NCBI GenBank assembly: GCA_022768285.1
Contig: JALEMJ010000016.1
Coordinates: 79,179 to 143,178 of the forward strand
Direction: 5' to 3'
DNA: 64,000 nt
Source of the DNA: Aerococcus sp.
GTDB lineage: Bacteria > Bacillota > Bacilli > Lactobacillales > Aerococcaceae
The position numbers and the translations under genes are program-made. The notes below the pieces were generated by a model. That model had not been told where the DNA came from. It saw nothing but the letters and a program-made list of their open reading frames with translations, and ran no database searches. Positions 45,798-55,713 of this stretch are shown here, piece by piece. How positions within the stretch are numbered: position 1 is the first letter of the stretch; each line of letters opens with the position of its first letter.

Positions 45798-47690
45798 ATG
45801 CGTGATTTCAAAGCAGTGAATTGGAATAAAACTTACGGAGAACGCCAAATATTAGATAATGTATCCTTTCTAGTCCGTGAAGGTGAACATATCGGCTTGG
45901 TCGGGCCAAATGGTGCTGGAAAAAGCACATTATTGCAGATGATCAACGATACTGCGCTCTTAGATAGTGGAGAAGTGACATGCGCAGACGATTTTACGAT
46001 TGGATTAGTTGGTCAAGAAACGATTTTAGATCCGTCACACTCTATTTTTGAAGCGGTGGCATCAGGAAATAGCCCCAAAATAAAGGCAGTCATTGAATAT
46101 GAAAAGGCAATGGCAATGTATAGCGACCATAGCGATGATGAGCGTATTGCCAAACGATACAACAGTGCTGAGAATGAAATGACACGCACGGATGGCTGGC
46201 AACTTGATACAACGATTCGTACCATTCTCACAAAATTAGGATTCTCTGATCTCTATCAACAAGTGAGTGCACTCAGTGGTGGTGAACGCAAACGCGTCAG
46301 CCTCGCTAAGGTATTGATTGATGAACCAGATTTGTTACTTCTCGATGAACCAACAAACCATATGGACTTCAAAATGGTTAATTGGCTAGAGAATTATCTG
46401 GCTGCATATAAAAAATCAGTAATCGTTGTCACGCATGACCGCTATTTTTTGGATCGTATTAGTCAGCATATTTTTGCGTTGCACAATGGTCAGTTGAAAC
46501 AGTATAGAGGAAATTATCAAGATTACCTAGATAAACAGGTAATCGAACAGGATATTGCAGACGCTACTTTCAAAAATAAACAAAAATTATATAAACAAGA
46601 ACTTCAATGGATGCGTCGAGGCGCTAAAGCTCGAACGACTAAGCAACAAGCAAGAATAAATCGCTTCGAAAACCTAAAAGAAGAAATTAAGGAAAATCAC
46701 ACTGCTACGCATCTAACAATTGATTTAGAAGAATCACGGCTCGGGGATAAAGTCATTCAACTCGATAAATTATCTGTGGGCTATGACAAAAATCAGCCGC
46801 TCATTCGTTCATTGGATCTCCTTATCCAAAAAGGAGAGAAACTTGGAATTATCGGTGACAATGGCCTCGGTAAAACAACGCTATTAAATACAATCTCCGG
46901 AGATCTTTCCCCGATAGCAGGTGAAGTTACAATCGGTGAGACAGTTAAAATGGCATATTTTAAACAAATTCCTGAGGATTTACCAGATGATGAACGTGTT
47001 ATCAACTATCTCGATCAACTTGCAAAGGAATATCATTACGATGATGGTCGTCTCGTGAGTACCTCACAATTATTGGACCAATTCCTTTTTCCAAGGGAAC
47101 GTCAAGGAGAGTATATTTATAAACTATCAGGGGGTGAAAAGAAGCGACTGTATCTACTGAAGATATTAATGCAACGTCCGAATGTATTATTACTTGATGA
47201 ACCAACTAACGATCTCGATATTGAGACACTAAATATTTTAGAAGAATACCTTGATACTTTTAAGGGTACAGTAATAACTGTGAGTCACGATCGCTACTTT
47301 TTAGATAAAATTGCTGATCGTTTGCTATACATTAATAATGAAGGAAACTGGCAATTATTTTACGGTAATTATTCAGAGTTTATGGCAACTCAGAAAGCAT
47401 CTGAAGCTAAAGCGAAAAAGCAACTAACGACTAAGGCGAATAACTCAGAGAATAGTGTGCCTAAATCTACGAAAAAGAAAATGAACTATCAACAGAAAAA
47501 AGACTGGGAAGTGATTGAAGACCAAATTTCTGATTTAGAAGAAGAGATCGCTCAAATTAAGTCAGATATGGAGGCAAATGGAAATGACTACGGAAAGCTT
47601 TCTGATCTCCAAAAAGAACTTGATAGTAAAGAAAATGATTTGCTTGAAAAAATGACATATTGGGAAGAACTCAGCGACTTGGCTCAGTAA
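45798..47690 (+). CDS. ABC-F ATPase, YfmR/Uup type
   Basis: A 630-residue soluble protein with two ABC ATPase domains and no membrane segments. Walker A motifs are GPNGAGKST and GDNGLGKTT; signatures LSGGERKR and LSGGEKKR; Walker B LLLDEPTNHMD and LLLDEPTNDLD. The basic inter-domain linker (MRRGAKARTTKQQARINRFENL) that reaches the ribosomal P/E site is present, as is a C-terminal coiled coil (about 545-630), a mark of the Uup/YfmR branch. B. subtilis YfmR helps resolve stalled ribosomes alongside EF-P. An antibiotic-resistance ABC-F is less likely given length and tail. Confidence 0.85.
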   Translation: MRDFKAVNWNKTYGERQILDNVSFLVREGEHIGLVGPNGAGKSTLLQMINDTALLDSGEVTCADDFTIGLVGQETILDPSHSIFEAVASGNSPKIKAVIEYEKAMAMYSDHSDDERIAKRYNSAENEMTRTDGWQLDTTIRTILTKLGFSDLYQQVSALSGGERKRVSLAKVLIDEPDLLLLDEPTNHMDFKMVNWLENYLAAYKKSVIVVTHDRYFLDRISQHIFALHNGQLKQYRGNYQDYLDKQVIEQDIADATFKNKQKLYKQELQWMRRGAKARTTKQQARINRFENLKEEIKENHTATHLTIDLEESRLGDKVIQLDKLSVGYDKNQPLIRSLDLLIQKGEKLGIIGDNGLGKTTLLNTISGDLSPIAGEVTIGETVKMAYFKQIPEDLPDDERVINYLDQLAKEYHYDDGRLVSTSQLLDQFLFPRERQGEYIYKLSGGEKKRLYLLKILMQRPNVLLLDEPTNDLDIETLNILEEYLDTFKGTVITVSHDRYFLDKIADRLLYINNEGNWQLFYGNYSEFMATQKASEAKAKKQLTTKANNSENSVPKSTKKKMNYQQKKDWEVIEDQISDLEEEIAQIKSDMEANGNDYGKLSDLQKELDSKENDLLEKMTYWEELSDLAQ

Positions 47691-47844
47691 TAAAAAAGCA
47701 GTGTAAGACTTGATTAAATTCACTTGTGAGAATCTTGTATATTAGCTAAAGTGTTTTAAACTGATGTATGACACTATAAAAAGTTAGACATTATTATAGG
47801 TGTAATGATGAAATAAATAGAGATTATTTAATTGGGAGGCTATT

Positions 47845-48345
47845 ATGCTAATCGCTATATTTGCTCATGATCAAAATCACTTAATAGGAAATCAGAAACA
47901 TTTGCCTTGGCACTTGCCGAACGATATGGCTTTCTTTAAAAAGCAGACGACAGGGCACCCGCTAATTATGGGACGGACTACTTTTGACGGAATGGGAAAG
48001 AAGCCGCTACCTAATCGCCAAAATATTGTAATCACACATAATCCAGATCAATATACAGAAGAAATGTCAAAATATGACAATTTGGAGATTGTTGAAAGCA
48101 CAGAAGGACTCGCCCAACGTTTTTCAGATACAACTGCATATATTAGCGGCGGACGGCATATATTTGAAGAATTGTGGGACGTGACGGATGAATTACGTAT
48201 TACCCAAATTGAGGCGACATTCACCGGTGATACCTATTTCGATCCGGATTTATCTGATTTTGAGCGCTATCGTACGATTGATGGTGTAGTTGATGCAAAA
48301 AATAAATATCCACATCATTTTGAATACTGGCGCAGAAAAGCATGA
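47845..48345 (+). CDS. folA: Dihydrofolate reductase
   Basis: A 166-residue DHFR that regenerates tetrahydrofolate with NADPH. W22 and D27 in LPWHLPND form the substrate pocket; IMGRTTFDGM and YISGGRHIFEELW are the cofactor-binding boxes. thyA, a frequent partner just upstream in lactic acid bacteria, is not here; the ABC-F gene ends about 150 bases before. ATG behind GGGAGG. I could not settle on a promoter in the AT-rich gap. No resistance mutation can be called from sequence alone. Confidence 0.95.
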   Translation: MLIAIFAHDQNHLIGNQKHLPWHLPNDMAFFKKQTTGHPLIMGRTTFDGMGKKPLPNRQNIVITHNPDQYTEEMSKYDNLEIVESTEGLAQRFSDTTAYISGGRHIFEELWDVTDELRITQIEATFTGDTYFDPDLSDFERYRTIDGVVDAKNKYPHHFEYWRRKA

Positions 48346-48411
48346 GTCATCATTTAACAGTATGCTATAATTTTCCAGATTAGCTAAGTGAAGTGGAAAG
48401 AAGCACAAATC

Positions 48412-48630
48412 ATGAGAATTCCTTTTTATCAATTTGTACAGCGCTATCGAAATAGTAATAGCAAAACAAAGGATCGACGTGCAGAGTTTGCAGAGCTAGT
48501 GTATACGGATGGAGAATTTCCTCGTCATGAAAAAACATTTGATCCTATCAGCCGTTACATTGAACTAAATGAGCGTTATATCAATTATATAGATGTCTTT
48601 GATGAATTATGGAACATTTATGCACAATAG
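48412..48630 (+). CDS. yozE: YozE family SAM-like protein
   Basis: A 72-residue protein of the YozE/UPF0346 family: FYQFVQRYRNSNSKTKDRRAEFAELVYTDGEFPRHEKTFDPISRYIE is the family core, forming a small helical SAM-like domain. Function is unknown; a nucleic-acid role has been suggested from the fold. The start is the ATG beginning MRIPFYQF; an in-frame GTG 24 bases upstream would add residues not seen in the family. It precedes ctpA by 24 bases. Confidence 0.88.
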   Translation: MRIPFYQFVQRYRNSNSKTKDRRAEFAELVYTDGEFPRHEKTFDPISRYIELNERYINYIDVFDELWNIYAQ

Positions 48631-48654
48631 TAGCAACAGAAAAGTGGTACAGAA

Positions 48655-50187
48655 ATGAAAGAAGTTCCAAAACAAGAAGTGACGGAGTCACAGGAATCTG
48701 AAAAACAACAATCGCCCCGTATTCAACGACATGAAGGATTACCAACATTCTTTTGGGTTTTATTGTTGATTGTTAGTATTATTTTGACGGCGAGTATCAC
48801 GAACTATACAACAACAGGACGGCTCCCGTGGGAATGGGGAGCAAATCAACATGCACTAACGAATAGAGATTTTCGTGATTTTCAGCGCACTTACCGCTTG
48901 CTTTCTTCAGATTACTATGGCGATATTTCCCATCAAAACCTCGTAGATCAAGGAATTTCCGGGATGACAGATGGTATTGATGATCCGTATACTGGCTTTT
49001 ACTTTGATAGCGATAATGCAGAATTACAATCGTCAATTGATGCCAAAGTCGAAGGAATTGGTGCTACTGTTCAAGAAATGGACGGCAAAATTATTATTGT
49101 GAGCCCGGTTAAAGATTCACCAGCTGAAAAAGCTGGATTGAAACCTAATGATATTGTGGTGTCAGTAGATGATAAGCCAATGGAGAATGTTTCAGCTGAA
49201 GAAGCTGTCAAGCGTATTCGTGGTAAAACAGGAACAACCGTAAAATTAGTGATTCAGCGCGGAAGCGAAACATTTGATGTTTCAATGAAACGCGCTGAAG
49301 TGCCAATTGAAACGGTGCACAGTGAAATCGATACGCAGCATCCCGATATTGCACATATCCAAATTACTACTTTTTCGGAAAATACGGCTGATGAGTTAAA
49401 ACACGCCATTGAATCTATGCGCCAAGCTAAAGCTAAGCGATTCATCATTGATCTGCGCGGTAATCCAGGCGGGTTGCTCTCGGCAGCGCTCGATATTGCG
49501 AATATGTTTCTGAAAAATGGGCAACCGATTGTGTCAGTCGTTGATAAAAATCAAAATAAAGAGACCTATCATGCCGATAGTGAACAGTACGGTGATTTTA
49601 AGATTACAGAACCTACCGTAGTGTTGGTAGACGGTGGTAGTGCCAGTGCTTCAGAAATTGTCGCTGGGGCCTTGCAGCAATCCGCACATATCCCAATTGT
49701 GGGAACACAAACGTTTGGTAAAGGCACAGTGCAGAGTATTATTCCATACAATGCAGCGGAAACCCGTGAATTAAAGGTCACAACGGGGCATTGGATGACA
49801 CCAAATGGTCAGTGGATCAATCAAAAAGGGATAACGCCGGACCACCCCATCACGTTTGAAAATATTGATCAATTAATGGCGGTTGACACGAAGCAAACAT
49901 ACAAAGCAGGCGATACCTCTGCAGCTATTGAGAATATCAAGCGGCTATTTAATCAAATTGGCCTACTGGAAGAAAATCAAATAAATCAGCAATATGATGA
50001 GCAACTTGTTGACGTTGTTAAAGCTTTTCAAAAAGAACACCACCTAGCAGTAACTGGGAAAATGACGAGTAAAACAGCCGAAACATTGATGCAAGAGGTT
50101 CAAGAATGGCTGCAAACACATGATAAGCAGAAGCAAGAAGCAATCAAAGTATTAGAGGCATTGAGCGGAGGCAATAATAATGGATAA
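48655..50187 (+). CDS. ctpA: C-terminal processing peptidase (S41 family, CtpA-like)
   Basis: A 510-residue membrane-anchored serine protease. Polar N-terminus, one membrane segment (FFWVLLLIVSIILTASIT, about 28-46), PDZ domain (VEGIGATVQEMDGKIIIVSPVKDSPAEKAGLKPNDIV, about 125-205), S41 catalytic core with the nucleophile box GGSASASE near 328-335 and the lysine box FGKGTVQ near 355, and a C-terminal peptidoglycan-binding-like domain (about 420-485). It trims exported or misfolded proteins outside the membrane. It overlaps lepB by 8 bases, grouping two export-related proteases. Confidence 0.94.
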   Translation: MKEVPKQEVTESQESEKQQSPRIQRHEGLPTFFWVLLLIVSIILTASITNYTTTGRLPWEWGANQHALTNRDFRDFQRTYRLLSSDYYGDISHQNLVDQGISGMTDGIDDPYTGFYFDSDNAELQSSIDAKVEGIGATVQEMDGKIIIVSPVKDSPAEKAGLKPNDIVVSVDDKPMENVSAEEAVKRIRGKTGTTVKLVIQRGSETFDVSMKRAEVPIETVHSEIDTQHPDIAHIQITTFSENTADELKHAIESMRQAKAKRFIIDLRGNPGGLLSAALDIANMFLKNGQPIVSVVDKNQNKETYHADSEQYGDFKITEPTVVLVDGGSASASEIVAGALQQSAHIPIVGTQTFGKGTVQSIIPYNAAETRELKVTTGHWMTPNGQWINQKGITPDHPITFENIDQLMAVDTKQTYKAGDTSAAIENIKRLFNQIGLLEENQINQQYDEQLVDVVKAFQKEHHLAVTGKMTSKTAETLMQEVQEWLQTHDKQKQEAIKVLEALSGGNNNG

Positions 50188-50770
50188 ACTCAAAGACTTT
50201 TTCATCTCGTTTATTCTCCCGATGGTTATCACGTTATTAATCTTTTTAGGGATTTGGCAATTTGTCGGTGCTCCAGTAACCATCAGTGGGGAATCAATGG
50301 CGCCTACTTTAGAAAATAGTGAGCGTGTCTGGTTAAATCGGTTAGCGAGTGATTATTCACGGGGAGATATTATCGTTTTCGATGCGCCGGATGGTTCAGG
50401 CGATGAATATATCAAGCGCGTGATCGGGGTACCAGGTGATACAGTGGCGTTTAAAGATGACACACTCTATATCAATGGGGAAGCCGTCGATGAACCGTAT
50501 TTAAATGTCATCCGTGCGCTCAATCCCGGTCGACAGATTATGCCAAACGAATCATTACAAACGTTACCAACAACGCAGGCCAGTCAAGTCCCTGAAGGTA
50601 AGCTCTTTGTCTTAGGAGATAATCGCCCGGTGTCTAAAGATGGTGAGGAGTTCGGTTTTATCGATCAAGATACCATCAAAGGAACCGTGCCATTTCGAAT
50701 TTGGCCGCTCAATAAAATCGGCAAAATCGAGCCGGTAGATCCTCAGGAAGTCGCTATTGAGCAGTCTTAG
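50180..50770 (+). CDS. lepB: Signal peptidase I
   Basis: A 196-residue type I signal peptidase. A single N-terminal membrane segment (about 9-30) precedes the catalytic serine S39 (SGESMAPTL) and the general base K79 (DEYIKRVIGVPGD); LGDNRPVSKDGEEFG is the C-terminal box. It removes signal peptides on the outer face of the membrane. Start overlaps the end of ctpA, so the two are coupled. rbgA follows 13 bases later. Confidence 0.96.
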   Translation: MDKLKDFFISFILPMVITLLIFLGIWQFVGAPVTISGESMAPTLENSERVWLNRLASDYSRGDIIVFDAPDGSGDEYIKRVIGVPGDTVAFKDDTLYINGEAVDEPYLNVIRALNPGRQIMPNESLQTLPTTQASQVPEGKLFVLGDNRPVSKDGEEFGFIDQDTIKGTVPFRIWPLNKIGKIEPVDPQEVAIEQS

Positions 50771-50783
50771 AAGGGAGAATGAT

Positions 50784-51650
50784 ATGGCAAATATCCAATG
50801 GTATCCAGGACACATGGAGAAGGCGAAACGTGAGATTCAGCGTAATTTGTCTTCGATTCAGTTAGTTATCGAATTAATTGATGCCAGACTGCCACATAGC
50901 AGTCAAAATCCTATGCTTGAAGCTTTAACGGAAAATAAGTTGCGTTTATTAGTTCTGAATAAAGCAGATGCTGCGGATCCCGAAGTAACTAAACAGTGGT
51001 TGGCATACTATCAGTCAACAGGACAGGAAGCTATTGCTATTAATAGTAAGAATCCAAATGATATGAAACGCTTTCGCTCTAAGGTTAAGCAATTGACTAT
51101 GCCTATTCGAAAGCAATGGCATCAAAAAGGAATGAAACAGAATACGATTCGTCTACTCATTATGGGAATACCTAATGTGGGTAAGTCCACCTTCATTAAT
51201 CAACTCGTACGTCGGCGCATCGCATCGGTCGGCAATCGTCCTGGTGTGACTAAGGGTGAACAATGGATCAAGATTGATCAAGATTTTGAATTACTGGATA
51301 CCCCAGGGATTCTATGGCCTAAATTTGAAGATCAAGATGTCGCCAGTCGACTAGCGCTGATGGGTGCAATTAAGCCAGATCATTATTATAGTGATGATAT
51401 TGCATTGTTCACGATAGCATATTTACATCACTACTATCCAGAAGCGCTATCTGAACGCTATGGACTATCAGATGATGATTTTAGCGTATCGTATCCAGAA
51501 ACACTGATGATTTTAACAGAACGATTGGGAATGAAAGAGGATTATGAGCGCGCATCAGATCGCTTAATACGCGATATTCAAAAACAAAAGCTCGGTCGCC
51601 TATCCCTGGAACGCCCGGATGATATCGAGGCAACTCATGACAGCTATTGA
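50784..51650 (+). CDS. rbgA: Ribosome biogenesis GTPase RbgA (YlqF)
   Basis: A 288-residue circularly permuted GTPase for late 50S assembly. The order of motifs is permuted as expected: NKAD (59-62, G4) comes before the P-loop GIPNVGKS (128-135, G1) and DTPGI (G3). WYPGHMEKAKREI at the N-terminus and the C-terminal ANTAR-like helical part are typical. ATG behind AAGGGAG; the frame is open further upstream, but those codons fall in lepB. Its end overlaps rnhB by 14 bases. Confidence 0.95.
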   Translation: MANIQWYPGHMEKAKREIQRNLSSIQLVIELIDARLPHSSQNPMLEALTENKLRLLVLNKADAADPEVTKQWLAYYQSTGQEAIAINSKNPNDMKRFRSKVKQLTMPIRKQWHQKGMKQNTIRLLIMGIPNVGKSTFINQLVRRRIASVGNRPGVTKGEQWIKIDQDFELLDTPGILWPKFEDQDVASRLALMGAIKPDHYYSDDIALFTIAYLHHYYPEALSERYGLSDDDFSVSYPETLMILTERLGMKEDYERASDRLIRDIQKQKLGRLSLERPDDIEATHDSY

Positions 51651-52434
51651 GAATATGTCACTAAATGCGCTAAAAGATTGGGTAGCCCAATTACCTTTAC
51701 CGATTAGCGAAACAGTGATTAAGCAGTTACAATCTGATCGACGGGCTGGTGCGCACCGACTTGCGCAACAATTAATACGTAAAAATCAGCGGTGGCATAA
51801 TGATCAGGTGTTTATTGAAAACTTGCAGTCTACTGAAAAGCATCTACACCAGGAGGGCTATCGTTATATTGCTGGTACAGATGAAGTAGGGCGGGGGCCA
51901 CTCGCAGGTCCAGTAGTTGTCAGTGCAGTGATGTTCCCTGAAACGATGCCCAAGTTCTACGTCAATGATTCGAAGCAATTATCACATGCTAATCGGCAGG
52001 CTATAGTTTCAGAAATTGAAGCCAATGCCCTCGCTATTTCTGTACAAGTTATTGATAATGAAACAATTGATCGTATCAATATTTTGGAAGCTTCACGTTT
52101 GGGCATGACGCGCGCGGTTAAGGATCTAACGCCTGAACCCGATTATATCATTACCGATGCGGTAAAGCTTCCAGATATTCATAGCCCTCAAGCTAATCCC
52201 TTTAAAGGTGATGCGACAGTATACAGTGTTGCAGCTGCAAGTATTTATGCGAAAGAATATCGTGATCGGTTGATGTGCGAGTATGCCAAACACTATCCGG
52301 AATATCATTTCGATCAGAATTTTGGTTACCCAACGAAGGCGCATCTTCAAGCAATCGAACGTTATGGGATTACACCGATTCACAGGCGTACCTTCGCACC
52401 GATTAAAAATATAATTGAAGCAAACAAAAGATAA
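51637..52434 (+). CDS. rnhB: Ribonuclease HII
   Basis: A 265-residue RNase HII that nicks at ribonucleotides embedded in DNA. The acidic site begins with D82 and E83 in IAGTDEVGRGPLAGPVV; further family boxes are NDSKQLSHANRQ, GDATVYSVAAASIYAKEYRD and NFGYPTKAHLQAIERYGITPIHRRTF. An N-terminal helical extension of about 70 residues is common in Bacilli. The ATG with GAGG six bases upstream was chosen; an in-frame ATG 18 bases earlier is an alternative. The stop codon lies in the left arm of the next terminator hairpin. Confidence 0.94.
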   Translation: MTAIENMSLNALKDWVAQLPLPISETVIKQLQSDRRAGAHRLAQQLIRKNQRWHNDQVFIENLQSTEKHLHQEGYRYIAGTDEVGRGPLAGPVVVSAVMFPETMPKFYVNDSKQLSHANRQAIVSEIEANALAISVQVIDNETIDRINILEASRLGMTRAVKDLTPEPDYIITDAVKLPDIHSPQANPFKGDATVYSVAAASIYAKEYRDRLMCEYAKHYPEYHFDQNFGYPTKAHLQAIERYGITPIHRRTFAPIKNIIEANKR

Positions 52435-52480
52435 AGACAATTTCTTTCGTACTTAATAGGTGAAAGGAGTTGTCTTTTTT
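52433..52480 (+). terminator. Terminator-like hairpin containing the dprA ribosome-binding site
   Basis: Left arm 52433-52448 (starts AAAGACAA, ends CTTTC) pairs over 16 positions, some G-T, with right arm 52462-52477 (starts GAAAGGAG, ends GTCTTT), followed by Ts to 52480. The right arm contains the AAGGAG site of dprA and the T-run enters its TTG start. Confidence 0.75.
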
Positions 52481-53351
52481 GGAAACATTAGCTGATACGC
52501 GGCGATGGCTGATCTATTTATATGAGAGCGGCCTATTTACTTCAAATCAACTGTATAGCTTTTTAGCGGATCTGCAACAATATTCTTTATTTCAGGCGAT
52601 TAATCGTTTGTTGAATCGCGCCGATAAACAGAAGCAGTTTGCCCAGTGGCGTCATAACTATACAATGTCTCACTTTGAACAGTTATATGATATGCACGCT
52701 ATTCACCCGATAACGATACTAGACATCAATTATCCAGAGCGGTTAAGAGAAATCTACCAGTCGCCACCCGTGTTATTCGTTCAAGGCAATATGCAATGGC
52801 TGCAATCGCCTTCGCTTGCAGTGGTGGGGTGTAGGGAATGCACACCTTATGGCCAAGAAAGCATCGCGCAGTTACTTCCAAAGCTTTTACCTCAATTGCC
52901 AATTGTCAGCGGTCTGGCGCGCGGGATTGATAGTTACGCTCACCGTACGGCAATGCTTAATAAAGGGCGGACTATAGCTATCATAGGAACAGGGCTATCA
53001 ACGGTCTATCCGGCAAATCATGCGTCGCTTCAACAACAAATAGCTAAAAGTCAGTGCTTGGTCAGTCCATTACCTTATTATGCAGGCGTCAAACGATATC
53101 ATTTCCCGTTTCGCAATCAAGTGATTGCAGGGTTATCCATTGGTACGTTAGTCATTGAAGCCAAAATGAAGAGTGGCAGCCTCATTACTGCCAATTACGC
53201 CTTGCAGTACAATCGAGAAGTCATGGCCGTACCCGGGAGGCTTACCGATCCGTATTCCAAAGGGTGCAATGCGCTTATTCAGGCCGGTGCAGCCCCAATA
53301 TTAAGTAGCGAAGATGTGATTGCCACATTGGGAAATTTGATGAATGATTAA
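52479..53351 (+). CDS. dprA: DNA processing protein DprA
   Basis: A 290-residue DprA, which loads RecA on incoming single-stranded DNA during natural transformation. An N-terminal helical domain precedes the Rossmann-like core with SLAVVGCRE, SGLARGID (144-151), AIIGTGLSTVYPANH, FPFRNQVIAGLS and VPGRLTDPYSKGCN. The start is taken as the TTG at 52479, nine bases after AAGGAG; an in-frame TTG at 52470 directly abuts that site and is unlikely. Translation and transcription signals overlap in a hairpin, so expression may be tightly limited. Confidence 0.88.
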   Translation: METLADTRRWLIYLYESGLFTSNQLYSFLADLQQYSLFQAINRLLNRADKQKQFAQWRHNYTMSHFEQLYDMHAIHPITILDINYPERLREIYQSPPVLFVQGNMQWLQSPSLAVVGCRECTPYGQESIAQLLPKLLPQLPIVSGLARGIDSYAHRTAMLNKGRTIAIIGTGLSTVYPANHASLQQQIAKSQCLVSPLPYYAGVKRYHFPFRNQVIAGLSIGTLVIEAKMKSGSLITANYALQYNREVMAVPGRLTDPYSKGCNALIQAGAAPILSSEDVIATLGNLMND

Positions 53352-53370
53352 CGATGCCACCGTCTAAAAG

Positions 53371-53399
53371 TTGACAACTCAAAAAAAATAACCTAATAT
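53371..53399 (+). promoter_or_regulatory. SigmaA-type promoter for topA
   Basis: Perfect TTGACA (53371-53376), 17 bases, TAATAT (53394-53399). Confidence 0.75.
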
Positions 53400-53461
53400 C
53401 ACCATCGTTTACTTTAAAAAATCAAATAGCTAAGCAATCATGCTGAGAGGGAGTGTCAGCT

Positions 53462-55528
53462 GTGGCAAAAAATTTAGTCATTGTGGAATCACCGACTAAA
53501 GCGAAGACCATCAGTAAATATCTCGGACGTTCATACAAAGTCATGGCATCTAAAGGGCATCTACGTGATCTACCGAAAAGCCGTATGGGTATTGATATCG
53601 AAAATGATTATGAGCCAGAGTACATTACCATTCGTGGTAAAGGGCCGGTCATTCAAGAAATCAAAAAGGAAGCGAAAAAGGCGGACCACATTTATTTGGC
53701 TTCTGACCCTGATCGCGAAGGGGAAGCTATTGCCTACCATCTTGCTTATATTTTAGGTTTAGACCCTAATGATGATATTCGTGTATCCTATAATGAGGTG
53801 ACAAAGGATGCCGTTAAAGAAGCTTTGAAACACCCTAGGACGGTGAATCAACAGCTCGTAGATGCGCAGCAAGCGCGCCGTGTACTCGACCGTTTAGTGG
53901 GCTATAATTTGTCCCCAATATTATGGAAGAAAGTCAAACGTGGGTTATCCGCGGGGCGTGTACAATCCGTCACGCTTAAGATGATCATCGATCGTGAGAA
54001 TGAGATTAAGGCGTTTAAACCTGAAGAATATTGGACAATTGATGGAAAATTTAAAAAAGGACGTCAACAATTTGAAGCAAACGCCTTGCAATTCAAGGGA
54101 CAGAAGTTAGATCTGAAGAATGAGGCGCAGACGAAGCAAGTTATCGATGCATTGGATTCGGATGAATTCACAGTTTCTAAGGTTGAAGCAAACGAGCGAC
54201 GTCGTTATCCACAAAAACCATTTACGACGTCATCGCTTCAGCAGGAAGCTTCCAAGCATCTGCATTTTCGTACAGGAAAAACGATGATGATCGCGCAGCA
54301 ACTGTATGAAGGAATTAAAATTAAATCGGGTGCTTCGCAGGGGTTGATTACCTATATGCGTACGGACTCCACACGCATTTCAGCTGGGGCATCAAAACAA
54401 GCTGCAGATGTTATCCGTGAACAATATGGTGACTCGTACCTCGGCACACCGAAACAAGTGAAAGGGAAGCAGGGCGCACAAGATGCGCACGAAGCCATTC
54501 GACCGACTGATCCTTCCAAATTGCCCAAAGATATTGAACAATATCTGACTAAAGATCAATTCAAATTGTATTCACTTATTTGGTCGCGCTTTATAGCAAG
54601 TCAGATGGCACCAGCCATTTTCGATACCGTAAAGGCAGACATTGAACAGAACCAGGTTGTTTTTCGTGCGAACGGCTCAAAAATTAAATTTGATGGCTTC
54701 TTGAAAGTCTATTCGTATTCGAAAGACAAAGATAATCTCTTGCCAGAACTCGCAGTAGGTGACATCGTTAAAAGTGTCCAAATCGATCCTAAGCAGCATT
54801 TCACCAATCCGCCAGCACGCTATACCGAGGCCTCGCTGATCAAAACATTAGAAGAGCAAGGTGTTGGCCGTCCATCTACATATTCACCGACAGTGGAAAC
54901 ACTGCTGAAGCGCTACTACGTAAAGCTAGAAGCACGTCGCTTTGAGCCAACTGAACTCGGGATGATTGTCAATGATCTTATCTCTGAATATTTCCCTGAG
55001 ATCGTGGATCCGAAGTTCACAGCTGAAATGGAAAATCAATTAGATAAGATTGAATTAACGGATGTGAAGTGGCAGAGCGTTATCGATAAATACTATCAGC
55101 CCTTTGCGAAGGAAGTTCAAAAAGCCGAAGATAATATCGAAAAAGTCGAAATTAAAGATGAACCGGCTGGGTTTAACTGTGATGTGTGTGGGCACCCGAT
55201 GGTTATTAAGGTTGGCCGTTATGGGAAGTTTTATGCATGTAGTAATTTTCCAGAATGTCGTAATACTAAGCCATTTGTCAAAGAGATTGGCGTAACGTGT
55301 CCGAAATGCGGTAAAGGCCAAGTAGTTGAACGGAAATCGAAAAAGAATCGCTTATTTTACGGCTGTGATCGCTATCCAGACTGTGACTTTATTAGTTGGG
55401 ATAAGCCGGTCGGACGCAATTGTCCAAAATGTGCGCACTTCTTAGTTGAGAAGAAAAAGCGTGGGAGCAAGCAAGTGGTTTGTCCTAATGGTGATTACGA
55501 GGAAGCTGTTCAACGCGGGGATGAGTAA
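53462..55528 (+). CDS. topA: DNA topoisomerase I
   Basis: A 688-residue type IA topoisomerase that relaxes negative supercoils. The TOPRIM domain ([34 protein letters not shown]), [10 protein letters not shown] and the active-site tyrosine in [13 protein letters not shown] are present. Two four-cysteine zinc ribbons follow (CDVCGHPM to [15 protein letters not shown] to CDRYPDC); the third (CPKCAHF to CPNGDYEE) lacks its fourth cysteine. GTG start eight bases after AGAGGGAG; a GTG nine bases earlier overlaps the site. trmFO, common next to topA, is absent. Confidence 0.96.
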   Translation: MAKNLVIVESPTKAKTISKYLGRSYKVMASKGHLRDLPKSRMGIDIENDYEPEYITIRGKGPVIQEIKKEAKKADHIYLASDPDREGEAIAYHLAYILGLDPNDDIRVSYNEVTKDAVKEALKHPRTVNQQLVDAQQARRVLDRLVGYNLSPILWKKVKRGLSAGRVQSVTLKMIIDRENEIKAFKPEEYWTIDGKFKKGRQQFEANALQFKGQKLDLKNEAQTKQVIDALDSDEFTVSKVEANERRRYPQKPFTTSSLQQEASKHLHFRTGKTMMIAQQLYEGIKIKSGASQGLITYMRTDSTRISAGASKQAADVIREQYGDSYLGTPKQVKGKQGAQDAHEAIRPTDPSKLPKDIEQYLTKDQFKLYSLIWSRFIASQMAPAIFDTVKADIEQNQVVFRANGSKIKFDGFLKVYSYSKDKDNLLPELAVGDIVKSVQIDPKQHFTNPPARYTEASLIKTLEEQGVGRPSTYSPTVETLLKRYYVKLEARRFEPTELGMIVNDLISEYFPEIVDPKFTAEMENQLDKIELTDVKWQSVIDKYYQPFAKEVQKAEDNIEKVEIKDEPAGFNCDVCGHPMVIKVGRYGKFYACSNFPECRNTKPFVKEIGVTCPKCGKGQVVERKSKKNRLFYGCDRYPDCDFISWDKPVGRNCPKCAHFLVEKKKRGSKQVVCPNGDYEEAVQRGDE

Positions 55529-55532
55529 TAAC

Positions 55533-55567
55533 AAAGAGATCGTTTATTAGCGATTTCTTTTTTATTT
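55533..55567 (+). terminator. Rho-independent terminator after topA
   Basis: AAAGAGATCG (55533-55542) pairs with CGATTTCTTT (55551-55560), one G-T pair, then TTTATTT. Confidence 0.75.
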
Positions 55568-55659
55568 GCATATTTCAAGACGTCAAAATTTTTCATTTTT
55601 TCTAGCTTTATAAATCCTTTTTGAACTATTAGATAATAGCTTATTATTCAGACACTTGA

Positions 55660-55688
55660 TTGCTAATTATCATAACCTGTGATAAAGT
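55660..55688 (+). promoter_or_regulatory. Candidate promoter for xerC-codY
   Basis: TTGCTA (55660-55665), 17 bases, TAAAGT (55683-55688), with TGA before the -10 acting as an extended element. Confidence 0.45.
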
Positions 55689-55713
55689 AGACGAGTAAAG
55701 GAAAGATAAAGTG

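Noticed and set aside
45798..47690. ABC-F gene as an antibiotic-resistance determinant
   Set aside because: Its length, linker and C-terminal coiled coil fit the housekeeping YfmR/Uup branch, and nothing around it suggests mobility.
55561..55713. CodY box upstream of xerC-codY
   Set aside because: The AT-rich stretch has AAATTTTTC-like pieces but no match to AATTTTCNGAAAATT at acceptable mismatch.
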